DNA of 64,000 nt, from positions 4,033,131 to 4,097,130 of the forward strand of contig CM026424.1 in NCBI GenBank assembly GCA_014871385.1, in the 5' to 3' direction. This document shows, in pieces, positions 56,501-64,000 of the stretch (the stretch's first letter is position 1; every line of letters begins with the position of its first letter). Below the pieces are notes generated by a model. It did not search any database and was not told the DNA's origin. It saw nothing but the letters and a program-made list of their open reading frames with translations. The DNA is from Ceratodon purpureus (Eukaryota > Streptophyta > Bryopsida > Pseudoditrichales > Ditrichaceae). A program made the position numbers and the translations under genes.

Positions 56501-57154
56501 GGTACTAAGCGGAACTGGGTCTCCAGCATGCCCCCTCCCCCACTTATCTGGCCTGTCAAGCGTGGCTCTCGCCTTTCAAAGAGGGAGATACTTGACCTCG
56601 AGGGAGCGGGTTTCAGACTCCCTCAACGCCAAGAATTACCCGCTCACCAAGTTTTTCACGACGGTGCATCACTCCCACAGCGGCCACGGTTTGACCTCTC
56701 GCAGTGGAGTGTAACCCCAGCTCCAGGAATATATCCCACGGTGCGAGGAGGATTCAAGATTCGGCGCTGTAACCGGGTGCCACGAACAGAGCACGAGAAC
56801 AACTGGGCCTCATCTACTCTACTCACCATTCGAATCCAATCAGTCACACTCATACCTAACCCAGGTTTCGGGTGCATCATCAGCGTTGTCTCTGAGACCG
56901 TATCGGAGTCTAACGTCTACAAAATAACAATTGGCCCGGAGCCCGCCTGCACCTGCCCCAACTTCAAGGAAATGTCCATCAAGTCGCTGGGAAAACGACC
57001 TCCCTGGGTGCCTTGCAAGCATCTCTATTACATCTTCAATGCTATATGCAACCTTGATATTCACCAGGACTCCTACATCCATGCTCCAAGCCTCAGCTTT
57101 AACGAGGTCAAGGCTATTTTTCAGAGTGGCCTTCTTTCGCTTATCAATGTCTAG
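53593..57154 (+). pseudogene. MULE-type transposase with SWIM zinc finger, copy 1: 2 exons, two nonsense codons
   Basis: Exon 1 is 53593-55617 and exon 2 is 55706-57154, joined L|D in phase 0 with GT..AG; 1157 codons in all. TAG at 54421-54423 sits where the fragment at 22.06 kb has Trp (NETEWDG). TGA at 55171-55173 sits where copy 2 has Ser (CHMQSED). In order: variable N-terminus; Cys/His DNA-binding region (CAGHLKCQNEKC, then ICRYPPEC and HIGTHNHP, WRKY/GCM/FLYWCH-like); the MULE core with MTIAICDMQ, GFMADSAQANW and CQFHWATSLRKHTEAH; MPSCNLSETVHNIW; and a SWIM finger CTCPNF..VPCKHLYYIF (CxC..CxH) near residues 1088-1112. MULE enzymes cut and paste DNA by a D-D-E RNase-H fold. Terminal repeats of this copy were not found. 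Confidence 0.8.
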
Positions 57155-57573
57155 GTTTGCTTCTGATGTGTCTTTTTCCCCTACCTTCATCCTAGGGCGC
57201 TCGGTACGAACTCGGTGACATTTTTATTCCTATTACGTCACAGATTAAAGCGGTGGCAAAACAGCTCGTATTCATGTCGGATATTCAGATCATGTGTTGG
57301 CATGAGCATCGTTTAGTATACGGTTCAATCCAGACATTTTTGTATATTTGTATTTATTTCTATAAATATTCTAAGTTTTTCCAGAAATTGATCTACTTTA
57401 TGCGCCAACGATAGTAAAATTTCATATTATCAATGGTACCCAATCACACCGAAGACATAGAATGCACATGCTCTCACTTCTCTGCTATCTAACCGTTGCA
57501 TCCATCCAAACGCCGTCGCACTTCTCATCCCGAATAACGTTGTCGTCATGGCATAATGAAGAATTCTGATATT
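57155..57573. other. Downstream of the MULE copy 1
   Basis: AT-rich, nothing recognised. Confidence 0.4.
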
Positions 57574-57741
57574 GGGCCGGGTCCCCCTCATCACGGCCCC
57601 TTCCCAAACCCGGCTGACGGTTTTTTCGTCCATTTCGTTCCCTTCCCGCGGCAGGGTACCTTGGCTCAAGTCCGTCCCCGAAATCATCTGACGGATCCGG
57701 CACTACGTTCTGGGTCCGAACCAAAACCACGGGTGGCGCCC
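57574..57741. repeat. Dispersed repeat R, copy 2
   Basis: Aligns along its whole length with 39031-39200: GGGCCGGGTCCCCCTCATCA, ACCCGGCTGACGG, GGTACCTTGGCTCAAGTCC, GAAATCATCTGACGGATCCG, CACTACGTTCTGGGTCCGAA and CACGGGTGGC. It contains TGACGGATCCGGCA (57689-57702). It lies 455 bp upstream of the 224-aa ORF. Confidence 0.8.
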
Positions 57742-58145
57742 TTCCACCACTTCAGAGAACTACCCTACGGGTAACAAAATGACATCTCAGTAATTTAAGT
57801 CCGGTAAAATTCATGTTGATCTCCCGGATGACACAATATTGCAGGGATCCTACTGCCGGATTTTTTTGCAGGTATATATCCCGTTATATAATCATCCCGT
57901 TTGCTCCATTAAGAGAGATATATGTATTGTATTCTAAATGATGATTAGATAATGTTTTGGAGGTCATTGAAATGCACGCTTTCTTCATAACCAGAGTTCA
58001 AAAAATCTCTGTAAACTCACCTGAATCCTGCCAGACTGCTGCCGAATTCGTGAGAGTACGATACACCTCAATCGATAAAGCTGTATTCAATTACCAATGT
58101 TTCATTGCTGTTTCCGGCGCTCTGTGATTGCTTGTGGGATGATCT

Positions 58146-58153
58146 CTATATAT
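58146..58153 (+). promoter_or_regulatory. TATA box of the 224-aa gene
   Basis: CTATATAT lies 43 bases before the ATG at 58196, leaving a leader of about 15-20 bases. Confidence 0.55.
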
Positions 58154-58195
58154 GAGGTTGGTGGAGATCGCATAATCATTCTCAGCTGAAGCCTC

Positions 58196-58870
58196 ATGCC
58201 AATGGACCTCGCGATGAAACCAATCTATTTTAGCCTAGGTGAGAAATCGCGAATTATGTTAGACACCAGCTCCATGATGGATCCGCAGATCGGGGATATT
58301 GTATTTCGCAAACCCTCCGCCCAGGCCAAGATTGAGTTCTCACTCTACCAGTGCGCTGAGGATTGGTCTCAGAATTTTAAGACGTGGCTTTTGAAAGTGT
58401 TTACCTGCAGTGTGGTCTTTGATGATCAATTTCTCCATTCTGTTGACGCTCCAAAGATGATAAGGTGCATCATGCTTTTTGTCTGGGTACCTGGCCAAGG
58501 CTTTCAGGAAGCACCTTCCGGAGGAATCATGACACCTCATATTCCTCCGAGTGAGTCCACAACCTTTCATCGACTGAGTCAGGTGGGGTTCTTCCCGGAC
58601 GGCAATAGCGTGACGTTGTGTTTTGCGCAGCCCTCCCCACCCGACCCAGTCACGTTTCTGAGAGTCGATTTCTGGCGGGACACGTACCGCCAGGAAGCGT
58701 ATTCGGGGCTGCAGGTTCTTAACGTTGTTGACAACCCTTCCACGCAGTGCCCTACGCTGCGCATGATTTCTCTATGGAAACGAAATGGCGAAAGATGGAT
58801 TTGTGATAGTTCTGTGATAGGTCCAAGTCTGCAGTCTGTATCGGAGGTGGCAAAGGAAGTTCCCGTTTGA
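58196..58870 (+). CDS. Orphan protein, 224 aa
   Basis: ATG 58196 to TGA 58868-58870, with a TATA box at the right distance. The sequence looks genuinely coding and well folded: IYFSLGEKSRIMLDTSSMMD, FSLYQCAEDWSQNFKTWLLK, IMLFVWVPGQGF, FLRVDFWRDTYRQEAYSGL, ISLWKRNGERWIC. Alternating hydrophobic segments suggest beta strands. No signal peptide or membrane segment. No family was recognised. It follows repeat R copy 2. Confidence 0.5.
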   Translation: MPMDLAMKPIYFSLGEKSRIMLDTSSMMDPQIGDIVFRKPSAQAKIEFSLYQCAEDWSQNFKTWLLKVFTCSVVFDDQFLHSVDAPKMIRCIMLFVWVPGQGFQEAPSGGIMTPHIPPSESTTFHRLSQVGFFPDGNSVTLCFAQPSPPDPVTFLRVDFWRDTYRQEAYSGLQVLNVVDNPSTQCPTLRMISLWKRNGERWICDSSVIGPSLQSVSEVAKEVPV

Positions 58871-59663
58871 CATCTATGTTGACAGCATCCTGATATAGTC
58901 GCAATTTTGTAACAGGGTATAGTCGTTGTACTGCTTTTAACTTGCTCCTTTAATACATATGTAATCACTTTGATATCAGTCTATCTTTGCCAAGCTTACA
59001 TTTGCACATTGTTTGAATCACTACACTTTAGTTCTTGAACCAAATTGACAGCAAACTGTGCATCATCAAGCCCCGTTTCACAAACAAATTGTCTGTGTAT
59101 GTTGAGTTCTTTGTCACTAAACTGTCCCACAAACTATTTTCATTTCCTATCTCACCATAAGCCAGGTACCACCGGCTCCAGATGATGCAGTAGTCCGGCC
59201 GTCGGAGTCCCATGACACTCGGTCTTCCTTCCCTTCACCCTACTACCTTAGTACCTTACCCCTACCATTCTCCTGTATGTGGCTGACGGATTCTTCAGTA
59301 AGTTTAGTCTTGCCAACAATATCGAGGGTGCCCATCCGTTCAGAACTACCATTGGAATTGTAGAATTACGTCACGGTAACTTAAGATTTCATAATTAATA
59401 TAAAATTTCATAACGCCGGCCGCCCTTTGCACTACGTCCTTGTTACGGATCTTAATTGTACCCAGAATGGAGGTGAAACATCACATTAGATCGAGTAAAA
59501 TTGATATGCCAAAATTGAAATATTTTCTCGCCCCCCATGTCATTCTTTATTGTACCCAGGTTGGTTAAGATACATGATAACGACATTTAGATTTCCTAGG
59601 CTCGGACGATGCTACGGCTGCAACCACTAATGCAGTTTACACTTAAATATTTTGTTAGCCTTA
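58871..59663. other. Intergenic
   Basis: No gene was seen. CTGACGGATTCTTCAG occurs at 59283, a variant of the CTGTCGGATTTT core. Confidence 0.4.
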
Positions 59664-60164
59664 CTACTGCTCAACGGCAATACTATCTGCTCCATCAACA
59701 GAAAAGTCTAGCCTCTCCCATCCTTGGTTTTCTTCAAGATTGATTGCACTATCAGTCGCCGATATGGTTGGCGTTGTTGGTCTCTCTAAATGCTTGGGCA
59801 AGTGCGACACGTACATCTTTCCGTCCCCAACGGCACCAGCATATGGATTGGCCGCGCATCTCAACGTCCTTGTCACGATCGGTCTCATCATCTTTGGCTT
59901 CCAACACGGACTTGCGATCCTTGGAATGTTCCTCGAACCGCGAAGCTGAGAATATGGGCCTGCTCTTGGAGGAATCAAGTTCTCCATGTTTTCCGCTTTG
60001 TCGATCACAGCCACTTCCCTTCCAGACTGAATCGAATAGTCACCTAGGTTTGAGAGGATATGAATTACTTCGCACTCTTCCGCACTCGGAACCCAAACTT
60101 CACAGTCCTCTTTCACCATCCCCATGCCGCTAATCACTTGCGCACATCTGAGGTACCTCAACAT
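59664..60164 (-). CDS. Orphan ORF, 166 aa
   Basis: First ATG at 60164. CTGTCGGATTTT lies at 60186-60197, just upstream. The frame (WVPSAEECEVIHILSNLGDY, NLIPPRAGPYSQLRGSRNIP, GDGKMYVSHLPKHLERP) has mixed composition but no domain. It may be an exon or a gene fragment. Confidence 0.3.
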   Translation of the reverse strand: MLRYLRCAQVISGMGMVKEDCEVWVPSAEECEVIHILSNLGDYSIQSGREVAVIDKAENMENLIPPRAGPYSQLRGSRNIPRIASPCWKPKMMRPIVTRTLRCAANPYAGAVGDGKMYVSHLPKHLERPTTPTISATDSAINLEENQGWERLDFSVDGADSIAVEQ

Positions 60165-60271
60165 TCTATGGTCGCCCAAGAGCGTCTGTCGGATTTTACA
60201 GTCTTTCCGCTGCCAGTATTCGGGGGCGGTACCTCACAATTTCCACGATGATATGCCACACATGCTCGACA

Positions 60272-60425
60272 AATTTCCACGGTCATAGGTCGAACGCTGT
60301 CCCCGGTGCGTTTTTTGCACACAAAAATATTGGCCCCGGTGCGTTTTTTGTCTGCTCACTTTTGACCCCCGGTGCGATTTTTGGCTGCTCACCGCTCACT
60401 GCTCACTGCTCGCCGCTGCCACAGT
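60272..60425. mobile_element. Left terminal/subterminal region of the SWIM-MULE copy 2
   Basis: TTTCCACGGTCATAGG, then CCCCGGTGCGTTTTTT, TGCTCACTTTTGACC and GCTCACCGCTCACTGCTCAC. This is the inverse of 22085-22205, the right end of the 894-bp element. It marks the outer end of an element that extends rightward beyond the window. Confidence 0.7.
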
Positions 60426-60957
60426 AGCATCGCTGGGATGGATTATCTGAGAGACTGTTTGAAGTTGGATTGAACCCGCCGTAGAGTTTCACTATAGTAT
60501 GTAAATCTTGCAATACACCGCCGACCTGCATTAGGGGAAAAATCTGGTCTCCTATGGGCCTTGTAAGACAGCCCGGGTTAGGTGAGCTTCCTGCCCGCTG
60601 ACACTTCTCTTCGAAATCTCATTGGTCGATATCCTGCCCGCTAACAACAAAGTTCGCCTCGCTGACAACAGGATTCGCTGACAACAGGATCCGGTACTGT
60701 CCAATGGGGTGACAGCAGTGGGCACACGGTCGGTGACAGTGTCATTACTGCTTGTATTGTCCAATAGGGGGGTGGAGAAGGGAAGCGATTGGCTGGACCC
60801 CCCAAATGCCAACTGCTGGCACTGCTGGCAGCATTTGGCGACCTGCTGGCACAGTTGGTGCCAGCAGGTAAAGTGCACGGGCATGGCAAAAATTCAGGCA
60901 CAGAAAACATGGAAAAGGCCCATAGGAGACCCCAATCTTCCCCTAATGCGTTGCGCT
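60426..60957. other. Sequence replacing the transposase N-terminus in copy 2
   Basis: Homology to copy 1 begins only at about 60958 (GCCCTGCAAGGATATACTAC). The intervening 530 bp carries GCTGACA/CAACAGGATCC and TGCTGGCA short repeats and no conserved frame. Confidence 0.45.
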
Positions 60958-61780
60958 TTGCCCTGCAAGGATATACTACGTTAGTGCGGGACCTCACATG
61001 ACGAGAGCATGCGTTCACCTGGGAACTCACGATCATCGAGTGAAGTCCGGCGAGAACCGCGACTTCGTCGAACATACGGAGAACTTGATCAGGGAGCAGG
61101 TGAAGCGTACTCTGTGCGCCACTCCGTCTGCCATCGTCCTTGAAACTGCAAAGGAGCTGTTGGGCCCGTTACTTCTGCCCAAGGAAGGTGAACCGCAGAA
61201 GATTTTGGAATTGGAGGAGCTCGAACCAATATTCGACCGCTTGTAAGCACCTCTCTTCCCCAAACATTCAAAATTGCATTACATCGTTCAAGAATGTTAG
61301 GCGCTTTGGAACCATGGATGGCATCAGGATGCTGCGAGGCTTCAGCAACTGGAAGTTTATCCAAAACAACATGTTCCCGGGGCAAGGCGATGATGCGGCA
61401 AAGGTGTATGTCTTCAAGATGTCTGAGGTAGGGCCGGGTAGTGGAGTCGATTTAGTTAAGCGTATGCAGGCTGGCGGTGACTTGGAGAATGCGTGGATCA
61501 TGTTCGACCACGTGAGGCGAGTTAGGGACTGGGTAACGATGGCCTGCCACGTCTACGACCCCACGTACTGTCGGATAATGACAATCGCAACGTGCCACAT
61601 GCAGTCGGAGGACACGGCAGCCCAGTCCGTCCTATGGAAGAATTTGAATGCCATCATGGAGACTCACGTGGTCTTGAGAGTTAACTTTAAGGGCTTCATG
61701 GCGGACGGTGCCCAAGCGAACTAGAACGCAGTTCAAATTATCTATGGGAGCAGTAACTCCTCCGAGAGGATGGTTGATAG

Positions 61781-61911
61781 CACTAGTAGAAATATGGTCC
61801 ATAATGACTTGTCCGTAATGACTTAAATGGTCCAAATTGACTCAAATTGAGTCATTTTGGACCATTTAAGTCATTACGGACGAGTCATACAGGACCATAT
61901 TTCTACTAGTG
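61781..61911. mobile_element. 131-bp CACTA-like foldback MITE, copy 1
   Basis: CACTAGTAGAAATATGGTCC at the left and its complement at the right end. The whole element is a nearly perfect inverted repeat around TGACTCAAATTGAGTCA. Flanking triplets (TAG/AGA) do not match. Confidence 0.88.
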
Positions 61912-62234
61912 AGACCATATAGGGAGAGGAGATGCCTATTCTATTGGAGGCAGTCTTTGGAGCAACATACAAACGCTAACATTCAACAGGACCTCCGAGC
62001 GCAGCACATCAAACTCTGCCAGTAGTACAAGAACAAGACGACACTAGCCGAAGCTAAAACAAAATTCTTGGCAATCCGAGCATGGTGGATGTCATCCGGC
62101 GCTGCAACTGGAAAAGGGCTCTCCAACATGGAGACGTGGCTTTCGTTCTGGCACCAACGCTATCGCCAATTGGAAGGCTTCATGGAATTGGTAAGCTATC
62201 TCTCGGCCTTTCAGTCTCTGCCGCATCTAAAGTA

Positions 62235-62660
62235 ACTTGCTGGGGATAAAGAATCTGCTCTTTCCTGATGCTCCGTGCGATGACCTGACGCCCAATGTAG
62301 CAGCCTTGCGGCCCTTGACAATTTGCCTCGGTGCCGAGGACTCTTGCTGGGGTTACTCAGTCTGCTCTTTCCTAATGACCTAGCCCCCAATGCAGCAGCC
62401 TCGCAACCCCTGCCAATTTGCCTTGGTGCGAAGGACTCTTGCTAGTGGTACTCAGTCTGCTTTTGCCTGATGCTCGGTGCCATGACTTGGCGCCCAGTGC
62501 GCCAGCCTTGCAGCCCTTGGGAATTTGCCTCCATGCCGAGGACTCTTGCCGGGGGCACTGTGTCTGGTCTTTCCTGATGCTCCTTGCCACGAGCTAGCGC
62601 CCAATGCAGCAACCTTGCAGCCCTTGGCAATTTGCCTCGATGCCGAGGACTCTTGGTAGG
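62235..62660. repeat. 107-bp tandem repeat, four copies, in the intron of MULE copy 2
   Basis: GAGGACTCTTG-like landmarks end at 62345, 62440, 62547 and 62654 (95, 107, 107). Units share CAATTTGCCTCGRTGCCGAG and CTTTCCTGATGCTC. Confidence 0.85.
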
Positions 62661-62882
62661 GGCACTGTGTTTGCTTCACACTCAGTAATCGGACATAACT
62701 ATCTAACCTAATTTTTGATGTGTGCAGAAACACAGTGAGGAAGAGCTAGCGGAAATGCCGTCGTGCAATCTTGCTGAATCAATTCACAACAGGTGGAAGC
62801 AGCAGTCTGGAGATCGGGGCAGCGGCTTGTACGTTGCAGCTGTCGACGACTTTGTAAGGGCGTTCATGCAATGCGTTGCCTA

Positions 62883-63013
62883 CACTAGTAGAAATATGGT
62901 CCATAATGACTCGTCCGTAATGACTTAAATGGTCCAAATTGACTCAAATTGAGTCATTTTGGACCATTTAAGTCATTACGGACGAGTCATTAAGGACCAT
63001 ATTTCTACTAGTT
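62883..63013. mobile_element. 131-bp CACTA-like foldback MITE, copy 2, with CTA target duplication
   Basis: Same length and sequence as copy 1 apart from a few substitutions; the last base is T instead of G. CTA flanks both sides (62880-62882 and 63014-63016), the 3-bp duplication expected for CACTA elements. It interrupts the MULE frame after FMQCVAY. Confidence 0.9.
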
Positions 63014-64000
63014 CTACTTCCAGTTCCTGAAGGGGGAGCGTCTCGGGAAAGGTTCGTCAAAAGAAGAGCTCAACCTCCGACGTGCATAGAGATCTGCAGC
63101 GGGGACAGGGAACCCGAAAGTCCTACATGAAGCGATTATGAGCATGCCAGGAGCGGACGAGTGGTGCACAAGGGACCCGCATCTTAAAGGGGAGAAGGTC
63201 TGTGTCTCACTGAAACGAAAACCTGATGTTGCCTTCGGAGATGAACGGGAGTTTTATAGGCCAGACAAGATCACCGTGTCAAGACGTCGTGTCCAGACTA
63301 GAGCTGCACGCTGGAAGAGCGACTACCCTCCGACGGTGGTAATAGCAGACTCTCCTACAAGCAGTGAAGAAGACCAAGCCGACCTTCACCCTGAGCAGTC
63401 TCCACCTCCAGTCGACTACCATCACGTCACTTGAGTTGAGAAGACCGCTTGCAACCCTTCTGAGTGGCACATTGCACAACTTCCTAAGACGCCCGCTAAG
63501 GCTTGCTTCGCCCAACATGCTGTGGCAGGGATTGTGCACCACGAAAAGAGCACGGCTGCGCCAACATACAGAGGCCCCATGAAGAACTACCAGAAGGATA
63601 GAATAGAGATTCATCAGTTCTTTTTCTGCAATGACGACATTGATAGGTGCGTCAAGGGTAGCAAACGGAAGTGGGTCCTATCGGTGCCAAAGGTACCAGA
63701 GGTGTGGCCCGTGAAGCTTGGGACCAAGTTGACGAAGAAAGAGATCCTCTCTCTAGAGAATGCCGACTTCAGACTCCCGCAGCAGAAGGAAATGTCACCG
63801 AGAAGACTCTTTCAAGACCGGGCAGCGGCAGTGGACTTCTCAGCCTACCCTACGCCGGCATACCCGGATGAGTTCCCTACCCGGCAATCAGGAAAGCTCA
63901 TCCGACGGAACAAGAAGGCCCCGTCGACCAAGCATAGCAATAATTGTGCCTCTGCCTTATCGTTGAACGCGAAGGTGAGCAAGTTGTGCATGCTGCCTGC

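Larger units (their letters stand above)
60958..64000 (+). pseudogene. MULE-type transposase, copy 2, truncated and interrupted; continues past the right edge
   Basis: It aligns with copy 1 from the HLGTHDH zinc part to the region before SWIM. Defects: a missing N-terminus; a frame change near 61240; TAG at 61722-61724 in GFMADGAQAN(W)N; a 131-bp MITE at 61781; TAG at 62023-62025; an enlarged intron (62192-62726) holding a 107-bp tandem repeat; a second MITE at 62883; and TGA at about 63432 in HHVT. Where copy 1 is broken by TGA this copy keeps Ser (CHMQSED), so each copy helps to date the other's mutations. Conserved blocks include CHVYDPTYCRIMTIATCHMQ, MPSCNLAESIHNRW and FFFCNDDIDRCVKGSKRKW. 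The SWIM finger would lie right of 64000. Confidence 0.8.

Noticed and set aside
35173..62025. TAG reassigned to a sense codon, because TAG interrupts several ORFs
   Set aside because: PSS1 ends at TAG exactly at the expected length, TAA and TGA also act as stops at the expected places in CTR9 and NHL, and some TAGs align with Trp in sister copies, which fits ordinary nonsense mutation.

Overview
This is nuclear DNA of a streptophyte (green plant lineage). The evidence is four plant-type genes in the first 13.4 kb: the N-terminus of L-serine decarboxylase, an NDR1/HIN1-like LEA_2 membrane protein, a 12-exon base-exchange phosphatidylserine synthase (PSS1) and the Paf1-complex TPR protein CTR9. 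Introns are short (about 75-700 bp) with GT..AG borders, and telo-box sequence sits in front of CTR9. The species cannot be fixed from the sequence. The compact introns and unfamiliar repeats would suit a bryophyte, another seed-free plant or a charophyte, but that is a guess. No tRNA, rRNA or CRISPR was seen.

Layout. 1-13.4 kb is a conserved gene block with all four genes on the minus strand. 13.4-21 kb is AT-rich and gene-poor, with a GC-rich MITE, a 5 x 32-bp hairpin repeat and an array of GACTC..GAGTC palindromes. 21.3-28.4 kb holds a short TIR element carrying a transposase fragment, a divergent pair of orphan genes, and a CCGG-rich segment with a 622-aa transposon-type protein. 28445-37268 is a complete 8.8-kb hAT transposon with an exact 8-bp target duplication (GTCCTTAG). 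It carries a 1032-aa transposase plus a second, divergent ORF encoding a coiled-coil/RING-H2 protein that is split by one TAG. 37.3-44 kb carries small orphan genes: two paralogues with a CX2CX5CXC motif, a frameshifted 343-aa gene and a 158-aa ORF. 45.6-51.8 kb is the most unusual locus, a 7-exon gene that joins a ParB/sulfiredoxin-like domain to an N6/N4-type DNA-methyltransferase-like domain. 53.6-57.2 kb and 60.3-64 kb are two decayed copies of a MULE-type transposase with a SWIM zinc finger. The second copy is interrupted by two 131-bp CACTA-like foldback MITEs.

Connections. A repeat family with the core CTGTCGGAT, often as the palindrome TGTCGGATCCGACA, recurs between or upstream of the orphan genes (23.28, 28.36, 39.15, 43.08, 44.92, 57.69 and 60.19 kb). 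It is amplified into tandem arrays inside the largest intron of the ParB-methyltransferase gene. One possibility is that the motif marks one transposon family that spread these genes. Another is that it is a binding site used by a protein of the set. Neither is shown by the sequence alone. Several orphan or transposon ORFs carry a single in-frame stop, most often TAG, so much of 21-64 kb looks like recently decayed or decaying mobile DNA.
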